From SKVR01 sp037441525 (GTDB lineage: Bacteria; Bacteroidota; Bacteroidia; Bacteroidales; UBA7960), in contig JBBISA010000003.1 of assembly GCA_037441525.1 (NCBI GenBank), positions 124,001-188,000 of the forward strand: a DNA stretch of 64,000 nt, in the 5' to 3' direction. The notes beneath the pieces are model-generated. The model did no database searches, had not been told where the DNA came from, and saw nothing but the letters and a program-made list of their open reading frames with translations. Shown here piece after piece: positions 1-8,685 of the stretch. Numbering within the stretch: position 1 is the stretch's first letter; each line of letters begins with the position of its first letter. The position numbers and the translations under genes are program-made.

Positions 1-2850
1 GGATTCAATCTTGTCTCCGGATACAACCTGTAATATGTAAGTTCCGGGTTTTAGTGCAGAGGTATCAATTCTGACAGATTGTAACTGAACTGGCGATGCC
101 ACCAATTCAGACACTAATCTCGCTTTAAGGTCAAAAATCCTTACTATTGCCTTATTATTTTGGTTATCAGAGAACTGAATCTGAAGTACATCGTTGAATG
201 GAACCGGGAAGGCGGTCAATTGCAAGGGGCTCACACCGGTAATTTCTTTGGATGATGTAAATTCACCCTTGTAGACCAATGCTGCCATTTGCGCACTTGC
301 CATCAGATCGTTGAGATGGTCGCCGGCAATCAAGGCAAACGCTACTTTTAATGTATCCCCCATCAATACATTAAAAGGGCCCGCTGAAATAAGATTGCTC
401 ACATCGTTGTCCTTGTCAAAGAATCCGGCATTATCGCGGTTACTTCGCATGGCGGTATATTTTTCGAAAGAGGTGAATCCATCATTCAACCGCAAACTAC
501 CCCCAAAACCCTGGTTATCAAATGCATAATGCCTGACATCGGTGTGGCTGAGTAACTGAGTACCCGTAAAATTTCCGCCATTGGCAGAAAAGGCATACCC
601 TGTCAGGTGGTCTGCGTCGTAGGAGGCACGGTGGTTTCTAACATCCTGAATGACCCAATCGGCAAAGAAACCGGCATAAAACCCTGGAAGGTTTTCGGCC
701 GATTGATTGATGAGGTCGTATTCAAGAATAATAAACTTATTGATGGGCGATTCGGTGAAAGCATAAATTCGGTAATCAACTTTCAGCCCAACCCGAAATG
801 CCCTGGCCTGGCTGTCGTCAAAACTTCCCCTGATCATTTTGTTGCCAAGAGGGGGATTATCAACAAATCGTGCGTTTTCAAGGGATGAGAAGAAATTGGA
901 AAAGGAATTCTCAATGGGGCCATATATATTATCAACCACCTTGGATGTACTTGTACCTGCCACCAGTCCTGCAGCCCTTAAAAGATTACGGCCCAAATTG
1001 GCCCCCGGGTAAATAAACCCTGAACCCTGGTTATAGTTCGGATAGTTGTAGCCTACATTTCCGCGGCTATTAACAGTAGTAAGCAATAATCCATTGCTAA
1101 AATCAAGATAATCGAGATTGAAGGTCATGGTAAAGTTCTGTTGTCCGGCATACAGACCTTGCCCTGTAAAAAAACTTATGGTGAAGTTGGCTTCATGGCT
1201 TGCCGGAATGTTCCCTTTAAGCCTTACCAAAAAAGGAGTTGAGAAATTATTAATTTTCTGAAACTGCTCTACCTTGCCCAATTCTGAATAATCAGAAATA
1301 ATTTCGATGAATGATGATTGCGAATTAAGAATCGCATACATTCCATCTGCGGCAGCCAGTATATTTACAAATTCGGCACCCAGCTGGAAGGAAGCTCCCG
1401 GGCTTACCATCCGATAGGTATCCATTGGATATTGCAATCGTACAAACTGAAGGTAGGGATGATACTGCTCGGTAAGGGCTCTGAAGATGTTTACCCTGCC
1501 CCTGCCAAGCATTCCTTTGAAATCCTTGTTTGCCGGAAGCGTATCATTAACATCGGAAGTTACCTTAAGCTGAGCAGCTACCTGGTGGGCCGAAAAGGTT
1601 GGAAACCTTGCCCTGAGCAATGCCGCAGCTCCCGAAACAATGGGAGCAGCCATTGATGTTCCGCCCGACACGATATAGGTGCCATTAATCCAGGTAGAGA
1701 ATATGTTTGCCCCCGGGGCCGAAATATCAACCTGAAACCCATAACTTGAACCACTCCATTTGGCATCATTGCTTTCGGTGGCGGTTACACTCAGGGCATT
1801 CTCATAAGAGGCCGGAAAAATCCTTAGCGTATTGCTGGAGTTCCCTGCCGCGGCAACCACCAGGGCATCGCGGTTCAGAACAGCATAGTTTATAATGTCC
1901 TGCCCGAACTGCCCCGCCGAAACTGCTCCACCCCAGCTGCAGTTAATCACCTTCGCTCCCCGGTCGGCGGCATAAACAATACTTTCGTAAGCATGCACCA
2001 AACGTCCGTCCTGATCGCTTATTTTCAGGGGAAGCAATCTGCTGTTATAACCCACGCCGGCCATCCCGGTTCCATTATTGGCAGTGGCAGCTGCAATCCC
2101 CGCAACGTGCACCCCGTGGGCATTTACATCCCATTGAGGGTTGTTGTCGTTGTTGCCCAGGTCCCAGCCATAAAAGTTATCTATATACCCATCGTTATCA
2201 CTGTCTTTTCCGTTGATGGGGTCGTTGTAATTGTAGGCAATGCTTTTAACCAGGTCGGGGTGTTGAAGATCAATACCAGTATCTAAAATGGCTATTATAA
2301 CGGTGGTATCGCCCTTTTCTATCTGCCAGGCATCGAAGGCCCTGATGGTATTGAGGTAATACTGCGAACCGATGAAAGGATCGTTAGGTACAGAGAAGGT
2401 CTGGGGCAGATACCAGGGCTGCGCGTATTCCACCATACCAGTGTTGTAAAGCTCATTGATTGTAGTCTCAATGGGGCTTCCCTTTGGTAGGCGGATATGG
2501 TAGATTTTTGAAAGGTCGGTAAGGGGTTGCCCTGATGTATGATATTTTAAGGCTGGCGAGTCATGCCCCGGGAACAAACGTTTGGGGTCTGTGGTATTGA
2601 GTTGTTTAAGAACCTCGTTGAGAGTAACCGGCATAGCTCCGAGTTGCTTCACATAATCAGATGGCTCATCCTTTAGCTTAATAATTATTACATCTTCGAG
2701 ATAATCAACTCCTTCGATTACATTTTCGGGGAGGGAAAAATATTTTGGAGCAACAACCTGCTGGCCATACAAATACTGGCCACCTGAAAAAACACTGACA
2801 AAGAAGAAGAATAGGTATGAATATAGCTTCCGGGTAGGGTTTAATGCCAT
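1..2850 (-). CDS. Secreted subtilisin-like serine protease (S8) with type IX sorting tail, 3' end cut by window
   Basis: This is a secreted endopeptidase of the subtilase family. The ATG at 2850 opens 950 codons that run off the left edge without a stop. An N-terminal hydrophobic segment (about residues 10-24) acts as signal peptide. The catalytic triad is visible: Asp190 in ILDTGID, His245 in AHGVHVAG (the usual Thr of HGTH is Val), and Ser399 in GGTSMAAP. A non-catalytic beta-rich region follows, and the last about 70 residues before the edge (VRIDTSALKPGTYILQV) match the Por/T9SS type A sorting domain, so export is through the type IX system to the cell surface or medium. The C-terminal residues lie outside the window. 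No clear promoter was found in the 116 bases upstream. Family assignment is secure; the natural substrate is unknown. Confidence 0.93.
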   Translation of the reverse strand, partial: MALNPTRKLYSYLFFFFVSVFSGGQYLYGQQVVAPKYFSLPENVIEGVDYLEDVIIIKLKDEPSDYVKQLGAMPVTLNEVLKQLNTTDPKRLFPGHDSPALKYHTSGQPLTDLSKIYHIRLPKGSPIETTINELYNTGMVEYAQPWYLPQTFSVPNDPFIGSQYYLNTIRAFDAWQIEKGDTTVIIAILDTGIDLQHPDLVKSIAYNYNDPINGKDSDNDGYIDNFYGWDLGNNDNNPQWDVNAHGVHVAGIAAATANNGTGMAGVGYNSRLLPLKISDQDGRLVHAYESIVYAADRGAKVINCSWGGAVSAGQFGQDIINYAVLNRDALVVAAAGNSSNTLRIFPASYENALSVTATESNDAKWSGSSYGFQVDISAPGANIFSTWINGTYIVSGGTSMAAPIVSGAAALLRARFPTFSAHQVAAQLKVTSDVNDTLPANKDFKGMLGRGRVNIFRALTEQYHPYLQFVRLQYPMDTYRMVSPGASFQLGAEFVNILAAADGMYAILNSQSSFIEIISDYSELGKVEQFQKINNFSTPFLVRLKGNIPASHEANFTISFFTGQGLYAGQQNFTMTFNLDYLDFSNGLLLTTVNSRGNVGYNYPNYNQGSGFIYPGANLGRNLLRAAGLVAGTSTSKVVDNIYGPIENSFSNFFSSLENARFVDNPPLGNKMIRGSFDDSQARAFRVGLKVDYRIYAFTESPINKFIILEYDLINQSAENLPGFYAGFFADWVIQDVRNHRASYDADHLTGYAFSANGGNFTGTQLLSHTDVRHYAFDNQGFGGSLRLNDGFTSFEKYTAMRSNRDNAGFFDKDNDVSNLISAGPFNVLMGDTLKVAFALIAGDHLNDLMASAQMAALVYKGEFTSSKEITGVSPLQLTAFPVPFNDVLQIQFSDNQNNKAIVRIFDLKARLVSELVASPVQLQSVRIDTSALKPGTYILQVVSGDKIES

Positions 2851-2966
2851 GGTTTTGGATTGGATTTCCGGTAGTTTAACAAAGATTTCAACAATGTAAA
2901 TATACATTTTTGCCCCGACATAAACCGTAGTAAAAACCCTGTTTTTAACCCCATTATTTCCCCCCC

Positions 2967-3428
2967 TTAACCGGTCGGAAACAACTGTTTCCACAAAGGG
3001 ACGGAGGGAAGAAATTTAAGATTCCCCAGTTTACTGTCAATGGCACAGCAAAAGTGCTCAAGGCCGTTGGTTAAGGTGAGGAAAGGGGTGTTGAAATGGA
3101 AATTATATGCTGCTGCCTGCTCAAATGTTTTCTGGGTAACAGAAACAACGGGTGCCTTGCACTCGATAAGCATAAGAGGATTACCGTTGGCAGCATAAAC
3201 TACCGCATCGGCCCTCTTTTTTCTGTTATTATAGTTCAATGATTTTTCAACCGCAATTAATCCGGCCGGGTAGCCCAAATCCTGCACCAGCCAGGTAAGG
3301 AAATTCTGCCTTACCCATTCCTCACTGGTCAACAAAATCCAGGTACGCCTAAAAACATCATAGATGTAATATTTCCCATCTTTTTCGGATAGTTTCATTT
3401 CGAATGAAGGCAGGTTAAGGATTTCCAT
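2967..3428 (-). CDS. Stand-alone HsdR N-terminal-like PD-(D/E)xK protein
   Basis: The protein of about 153 residues corresponds to the N-terminal nuclease domain of type I restriction R subunits (HSDR_N family), without helicase or translocase parts. The PD-(D/E)xK core shows as Asp in KRADAVVY and Glu-x-Lys in LIECKAP, so metal-dependent DNA cleavage or repair activity is possible but not shown. The ATG at 3428 is preferred over an upstream TTG at 3449 because a good -7 element (TATCTTTG) lies just upstream. It is divergent from the AMP nucleosidase and holA genes. No hsdM or hsdS gene is nearby, so this is not a restriction system. From memory, similar free-standing proteins recur beside holA in Bacteroidota, suggesting a housekeeping DNA-repair role; this is inference. 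Confidence 0.8.
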   Translation of the reverse strand: MEILNLPSFEMKLSEKDGKYYIYDVFRRTWILLTSEEWVRQNFLTWLVQDLGYPAGLIAVEKSLNYNNRKKRADAVVYAANGNPLMLIECKAPVVSVTQKTFEQAAAYNFHFNTPFLTLTNGLEHFCCAIDSKLGNLKFLPSVPLWKQLFPTG

Positions 3429-3446
3429 TTTGTTTGGTTTGCATGG

Positions 3447-3476
3447 CAAAGATACAATAGTGCCTCAATGGGCAAA
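3447..3476 (-). promoter_or_regulatory. Bacteroidota-type promoter for the HsdR-N-like gene
   Basis: Read on the minus strand, TTTG is followed after 18 bases by TATCTTTG, which matches the Bacteroidota consensus TTTG-N19-21-TAnnTTTG with spacing one base short. The start ATG lies 19 bases downstream of the -7 element, giving a very short leader. Confidence 0.55.
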
Positions 3477-3617
3477 AAAAGTATCGCTAAAAGAAAATCA
3501 ACCATTGGTTTGATTATTTTTGCGGGCAATTATTAACCCCGCAATTGCAGGAATCCGCGAATTTTAGGCTCACTGGCATTGCTTTACCCTGCTCAAAGAT
3601 AAATTTTTCCATTGCCT

Positions 3618-4406
3618 ATGAAGACCCGACCGGAGATTGTTGAAAACTGGCTACCCCGCTACACCGGTACCCAGCTCGAAGAATTTGGGAAGTACATCCT
3701 GCTTACCAATTTCAACCAGTATGTGCAATTATTTGCCGAAAAATTCAATGCCCCCATCAAAGGGCTCGATCGTGCCATGCCCAGTTGCACCAGTGGCGAT
3801 ATTACCATCATAAATTTTGGAATGGGCAGCGCCAATGCAGCTACTATCATGGATTTGTTAAGTGCCATTCAGCCCAGGGCGGTACTTTTTCTGGGCAAGT
3901 GCGGAGGGTTGAAAAAAGTAAACAGGCTGGGCGACCTCATCCTGCCCATAGCCGCCATAAGAGGCGACGGTACATCCAACGATTATTTCCCGCCCGAAGT
4001 ACCTGCATTACCCGCGTTTAATCTGCAAAAGGCGGTTTCAACAAACATCCGCAACCACAATATGGACTACTGGACCGGTACCATATACACCACCAATCGC
4101 AGGGTGTGGGAACACGATAATGATTTCAAGGATTATTTGCGTCGTATCAGGTGCATGGGCATCGACATGGAAACTGCTACAATTTTCTCGGTTGGATTTT
4201 TTAACCAGATTCCCACAGGTGCTCTCCTGCTGGTTTCTGATCAGCCAATGATTTCATCAGGGGTGAAAACAGAAGAGAGCGACAAAGTGGTAAATGAAAG
4301 CTTTGTGCGCAAGCAACTCGAAATTGGAATTGACAGCCTGCGTGAACTTATTAATAACGGCCTTACCGTGAAACACCTTAAATTTGACGTGGACGACCAT
4401 TCGTAA
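3618..4406 (+). CDS. amn: AMP nucleosidase
   Basis: The product hydrolyses AMP to adenine and ribose 5-phosphate in the cytoplasm, controlling adenylate pools. It belongs to the nucleoside phosphorylase fold: the Gly-rich segment FGMGSANAATIMDLL contacts the ribose/phosphate, and CMGIDMETATIF carries the Met-Glu pair that binds the nucleoside. The protein has about 262 residues and is the short Bacteroidota form, lacking the N-terminal regulatory domain of E. coli Amn. The ATG at 3618 is preferred to the in-frame TTG two codons earlier. It is followed after 18 bases by holA on the same strand and is divergent from the HsdR-N gene. A generic purine phosphorylase is the alternative, but the family pattern favours AMP nucleosidase. 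Confidence 0.85.
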   Translation: MKTRPEIVENWLPRYTGTQLEEFGKYILLTNFNQYVQLFAEKFNAPIKGLDRAMPSCTSGDITIINFGMGSANAATIMDLLSAIQPRAVLFLGKCGGLKKVNRLGDLILPIAAIRGDGTSNDYFPPEVPALPAFNLQKAVSTNIRNHNMDYWTGTIYTTNRRVWEHDNDFKDYLRRIRCMGIDMETATIFSVGFFNQIPTGALLLVSDQPMISSGVKTEESDKVVNESFVRKQLEIGIDSLRELINNGLTVKHLKFDVDDHS

Positions 4407-4424
4407 ACCTTCACTCTGCCCAAT

Positions 4425-5432
4425 ATGAAAGAACAATCGTGGGAAGATATTTACAAGGACCTTCGCAACAAGGTTTATCATCCGGTTTACCTGCTTATGG
4501 GCGAGGAACCTTTTTACATTGATGTCATTTCAGACCACATTGAAGAAAAAGTACTGACCGAAACCGAAAAAGAGTTTAATCAATCCATCATTTATGGCCG
4601 CGATACCGATGCTGCAACTATAGCCAGTACATCCAAACGGTTTCCTATGATGAGTGAATACCAGGTTGTGATTGTGAAAGAGGCCCAGAGTGTTAAAGAC
4701 ATAGAGAATCTTGTGAATTATGTGAATAATCCTCTGCGCAGTACCATTCTGGTTTTATGCCATAAGTACAAAAGTGTTGACAAACGAAAAGCGTTTTACA
4801 AGGCAGTACAGAAAACCGGAGTTATTCTCGAATCGAAAAAGCTTTACGACAACCAGATACCTGCCTGGATTTCGAACTACATTAAACGCCATGGATATGT
4901 TATTAACGAACGGGCGGCCCAGCTGCTCGCCGACCACCTTGGCAATGACCTTGGAAAAATTGTAAACGAAATAAAGAAAGTATTCATTTCATTGCCCAAA
5001 GGTGGCGAAATAACACCTCAGCTGATTGAGCAAAATATTGGCATCAGCAAGGATTTCAACATTTTTGAGTTCCAGAACGCCCTGACAGCACGAAACACCT
5101 TCAAGGCTTTCCAGATTGTGAAATACTTTGCCGAAAACCCAAAGTCGAACCCCATGCCTGTAACCTTAACCCTCCTTTATTCTTACTTTGCGCGCATTTT
5201 ACGATACCATGCCCTTACCGACAAATCGCAGGGGAAGGTGGCTTCCGAACTGGGCATCAGTCCATTTTTTGTAAAGGATATCCAGGCTGCAGCAGCCCAG
5301 TATCCCGTAAAGAAGGTAATTTCAGTAATTGCCGACCTGAGAGAATACGATGTGAAGTCGAAGGGAGTTGATAATGGCTCTGCCGACCATGGCGAATTGC
5401 TTAAAGAACTCACTTACAGAATTCTGAACTAA
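4425..5432 (+). CDS. holA: DNA polymerase III subunit delta
   Basis: This is the clamp-loader subunit that opens the beta sliding clamp during replication. The 335-residue length is normal. The N-terminal AAA+-like domain begins with VYLLMGEEPFYID, where delta subunits have a degenerate P-loop, and later segments (FNIFEFQNALTARN, then the C-terminal helical collar domain) fit the HolA family. The gene sits 18 bases after amn and is likely cotranscribed. Nothing unusual was seen. Confidence 0.92.
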   Translation: MKEQSWEDIYKDLRNKVYHPVYLLMGEEPFYIDVISDHIEEKVLTETEKEFNQSIIYGRDTDAATIASTSKRFPMMSEYQVVIVKEAQSVKDIENLVNYVNNPLRSTILVLCHKYKSVDKRKAFYKAVQKTGVILESKKLYDNQIPAWISNYIKRHGYVINERAAQLLADHLGNDLGKIVNEIKKVFISLPKGGEITPQLIEQNIGISKDFNIFEFQNALTARNTFKAFQIVKYFAENPKSNPMPVTLTLLYSYFARILRYHALTDKSQGKVASELGISPFFVKDIQAAAAQYPVKKVISVIADLREYDVKSKGVDNGSADHGELLKELTYRILN

Positions 5433-5547
5433 AAACAGGCATTGCTGCCGGGAACTATTACTGCAGTTATACTTATTTTATTGCGCAACCATTGTTAGTG
5501 CACGTGTGGCACTAAAAACTGAAAAACCTCTTTCTGAAAAAAATAGT

Positions 5548-5958
5548 ATGAAGTATTGGCTGGTAAAATCTGAACCTGATGCCTATTCGTGGCAACGGTT
5601 AGTAAACGAAAAAACCGCCGTATGGGATGGGGTTCGAAATTACCAGGCCCGGAATAATCTTATGGCTATGAAAAAGGGCGACCTGGTATTGTTTTACCAT
5701 AGTGTGTCAGAAAAACAGGTAATGGGTATAGCTCAGGTGACAAAGGAACATTTTCCTGACCCCACTATCGGCGATCCAAGATGGGTAGCAGTCGAACTGA
5801 CATATTATGAAACTCTTGCCAGACCTGTAAGTCTTACCGCAATAAAAAACGATGAACGACTTCAGAAAATTCCGCTCCTGCGGCAATCGCGTCTTTCAGT
5901 AATGCCCCTGCAGAGGGAACAATTCGATATCATTGTAGCATCAGGACAAACTGAATAG
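5548..5958 (+). CDS. EVE domain protein
   Basis: This is a PUA-like EVE-domain protein, related to human thymocyte nuclear protein 1, a family thought to bind modified nucleotides in DNA or RNA. The hallmark start MKYWLVKSEPDAYSW, the WDGVRNYQARN motif and GDLVLFYHS are all present. The ATG at 5548 gives a 136-residue protein matching the family; an in-frame upstream GTG at 5506 would add 14 residues unlike the family. It lies 8 bases before cvpA. The biological target is unknown. Confidence 0.88.
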   Translation: MKYWLVKSEPDAYSWQRLVNEKTAVWDGVRNYQARNNLMAMKKGDLVLFYHSVSEKQVMGIAQVTKEHFPDPTIGDPRWVAVELTYYETLARPVSLTAIKNDERLQKIPLLRQSRLSVMPLQREQFDIIVASGQTE

Positions 5959-5966
5959 GAAATATT

Positions 5967-6485
5967 ATGTTTAACCATATTGACATTATACTGGCCATAC
6001 CCCTTGCCCTTGGAGCTATTAAAGGCTTCTCAAAGGGGTTTATTCTCGAAATTGCATCGATTGCCGGGCTGGTCGGCGGTGTTTACCTGGCAGCCACCAG
6101 CGCCACAACCGTCGGGATTTTTATAGAGAAATACCTCGACTGGAACATCCATCTGATAAAAATAATTGCCTTTATTCTGGTTTTTGCAATGGTTATGGTG
6201 GCGGTGCACATTATAGCCACTTTTCTTGAAAAAGTAACCAAAATGGCTGGTTTAGGTCTGATAAACCGCATTGCCGGTATTGCTGCAGGTATTTTGAAAT
6301 TTGCCTTCATCCTCAGCGCGGTAATTATTTTCTTCAATTACATAAACCGCGACCGGGCTCTTATGTCCGCCGAAACACAGCAAAACAGTTTCCTGTATGA
6401 TAAAATTGCTTTGGTAATTCCCTCTATATTGCCTGCCGAAAGTTTTATCAATAAACACAAGGAAAACGAACCCCATCAACCCTGA
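5967..6485 (+). CDS. CvpA family membrane protein
   Basis: This is an integral membrane protein of the CvpA (colicin V production) family. The 172 residues contain about four hydrophobic helices: residues 5-45, 60-85, 95-115 region and around 120. The family start pattern (DIILAIPLALGAIKGFSKGF) is clear. In enteric bacteria CvpA affects bile and envelope stress tolerance; the role in Bacteroidota is not established. It follows the EVE gene by 8 bases and is probably cotranscribed. Confidence 0.87.
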   Translation: MFNHIDIILAIPLALGAIKGFSKGFILEIASIAGLVGGVYLAATSATTVGIFIEKYLDWNIHLIKIIAFILVFAMVMVAVHIIATFLEKVTKMAGLGLINRIAGIAAGILKFAFILSAVIIFFNYINRDRALMSAETQQNSFLYDKIALVIPSILPAESFINKHKENEPHQP

Positions 6486-6533
6486 TGTCTGAAAAAAAAA
6501 AAGTTAAATGAAGCTTTACCGAATTTGTACCCT

Positions 6534-7703
6534 ATGGAAATTGCTGACGAAAAATTCTGGGAAGATGTAAGGGAAGAATTTCCAGTTACACAAAACCTGG
6601 CCTACTTTCAAAGTGCAGGGATAAGCCCTATACCTAACAGGGTTCTGAAAGCTATTACCCAGGCCTACGAAAAATTAAACAAGTACGGCGACTTGTTTTT
6701 TTTGGAAGAAATAAAGCGGGCCGATACCCTTCGCGAAAAACTGGGGGAAATGATAAACACCAAAGCCGGCAATATTTGCTTTGCGCCCAATACTTCATCA
6801 GCCTTTGGGTACATTGCAACAACCTTAAAAAAGTCCAATCCTTTGGAGTTCAATATTGTTTCGTTGTTGGATGAGTTTCCGGCAACCAACATCCCATTCG
6901 AAATGCAGGGAATACGCCTAAAATTTGTGGAGCCGGCAAACAGCACCTACACTGTTTACCGCATACTCGATGCCATTGATGAAAATACCATGGCAGTTGT
7001 GTGCAGCCACGTGCAATATTCAACCGGGTTCAGGCTCAATATTGAAGAACTAGGCAAGAGACTGGTTGAAAAAAAGGTCCTTTTTTTTGTAAATGCAACC
7101 CAATCCTTTCCGTTTTTCGAAATCGACGTAGCTAAAATGCATATTGATGCACTGAGTGCATCATTGCATAAGTGGGGATTGAGCGGCATTAACGGGTCTA
7201 TGTTTTACACATCCGAAACTTTCAGAAAAACATACCCGGGCGCTTTGGGTGGATGGCTTTCAGTAATACCTGCCCCCGGTGATTTTATACCAACCCAAAA
7301 AAACAAGGGATACCAGCAATTGGACGATGCCGCACAGTACGTTTTCGGAACTTCCAATTTTCAGGCTTTGGCAGGTTTGGATTAAGCCATTGATTTTGTA
7401 AACGAAATTGGCCGCAACAACATCCGCAAAAGAATTTCCGACCTGACCGCGTATCTCATAAACGAGCTCCGGAATTTGCCTGTTACCATCGAATCGCCCA
7501 TCGATAACCCGGAATACAGGTCAGGAATTGTAATGGTAAGTATGCGAAACGGAAACAATGTTGAAGCCGTCAATTTTTTGCTCAAAAACAAAGTTATTAC
7601 ATCCTTAAGGGCGGGAAAAATAAGGATATCATGTAATTTTTTCAACAACCACCATGATATTGACCTGCTAATCAATGCCTTGACCCTGTTTGCAGATGCT
7701 TAA
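6534..7703 (+). pseudogene. Class V aminotransferase interrupted by one in-frame TAA
   Basis: The reading frame encodes a PLP-dependent class V aminotransferase (cysteine desulfurase-like fold) of 389 residues, but codon 284 (7383-7385) is TAA. Before the stop lies the PLP-binding lysine K213 in SASLHKWG; after it the same frame continues without a shift to TAA at 7701-7703 with a normal small C-terminal domain (NPEYRSGIVMVSM and NNHHDIDLLINAL). A single change AAA to TAA (Lys to stop) explains it: the surrounding residues read LQALAGLD-stop-AIDFVNEIG. It may be a recent pseudogene, a sequencing error or, less likely, a read-through gene. The start is ATG at 6534, because the frame otherwise opens only with TTG at 6525. 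The substrate is not determinable. Confidence 0.85.
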
Positions 7704-7866
7704 AACCGGATATGGCGAATTAAGCATCAACAAATCAAGCACATAACTTATTGAATTATCATTTAGGGTAAAAAAACAGGAACCCCGTTCGGATTATAAG
7801 TAGAATTCCTAAAAAATTAGCAATTGGTTTTTCAGTGCCCCATCGGCAAGAAATTGCACGTAAGTG

Positions 7867-8502
7867 CTAATTATATGTTGCATCACATTCGCCGGCGTGG
7901 GCGGGGATATACATATTTTTCCTGAATGTAAGAGTTGGCGGATAGGTTAGTGTGTAATAATTACCATCGGGCTCGATTACGATGGTTTTAAGGTCTGATA
8001 TTGTGATGTATTTGGCCTTGATTTCTTCATTACATCTGAAATTCATTGCCATTTCAATGGCTTGCTTCTCGGTGGTGCCAACAGGCAGACTTACTCGCAA
8101 AACACCCGATGAAGTACTTATAAAGAAGCAATCAGGATATTGAATTCTCTGCATGGCTTCCTTAAACTCCTTCATATCTGCCCTTAATGCAGTTTCAATG
8201 CTTATTGGATTAACCCCGATAAATTCAACATATTTACCCGGTATTGCTGTTTTTAGGTTGTTCCAGCTTTCAATCCTTTTTACAAGCCGCTCAAACTCGG
8301 CATCATCTAAGCTGAGTTGCTTAAGAAGCGAATTAAGCCTTTCGAGCATGGTTTTGTTGTCGAGACTCAGAATGAACTCGTGATATTTGTTGTGCAATAA
8401 ATTTCGGGTGTAATAAAACCGCTTGTATGTGCGGTGATTTGCCCCTTGTGTAGCGGAAGAAAATTCTAACGCTACATCATTCTTTAATTCATTATCTTCC
8501 AT
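7867..8502 (-). CDS. Hypothetical protein, no recognised family
   Basis: The protein has about 211 residues and I do not recognise a family. No signal peptide or membrane segment is visible. The N-terminal half is charged and helical (MERLNSLLKQLSLDDAEFERL), followed by a mixed region with repeated Ile/Tyr strands near the C-terminus (YYTLTYPPTLTFRK). The ATG at 8502 is preferred; a longer frame from 8637 begins with a basic stretch that is unlikely to be translated and overlaps the promoter region. It stands alone, downstream of the helicase gene on the same strand, with its own promoter. Confidence 0.65.
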   Translation of the reverse strand: MEDNELKNDVALEFSSATQGANHRTYKRFYYTRNLLHNKYHEFILSLDNKTMLERLNSLLKQLSLDDAEFERLVKRIESWNNLKTAIPGKYVEFIGVNPISIETALRADMKEFKEAMQRIQYPDCFFISTSSGVLRVSLPVGTTEKQAIEMAMNFRCNEEIKAKYITISDLKTIVIEPDGNYYTLTYPPTLTFRKNMYIPAHAGECDATYN

Positions 8503-8622
8503 TTCGTTTATTATTCCTGATGTATTTTGGTTGGTTTTAAATTTAAAAATTGTAAGACGCTTCCCCCGTTTACGAAACATCAGATTAAGTGGTTTACTGA
8601 ATTTTCTGATATTTGATATGCA

Positions 8623-8655
8623 CAAAGTTATAATCAAAAGTCATTTATTTGCAAA
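8623..8655 (-). promoter_or_regulatory. Bacteroidota-type promoter for the 7867-8502 gene
   Basis: On the minus strand TTTG (8652-8655) is followed after 21 bases by TAACTTTG (8623-8630), a good match to the phylum consensus. The predicted leader before the ATG at 8502 is a little over 100 bases. This placement supports the downstream start and argues against the longer frame. Confidence 0.6.
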
Positions 8656-8685
8656 CCTGTTCATTTTTTTACATTCAGGATCAAT

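Noticed and set aside
311..2286. Several plus-strand frames of 60-112 residues
   Set aside because: They lie opposite the S8 protease coding strand, which explains the whole region; none has a recognisable family.
8503..8637. N-terminal extension of the 7867-8502 protein
   Set aside because: It would be translated from DNA containing the probable leader just downstream of the promoter and has poor composition; the ATG at 8502 fits better.
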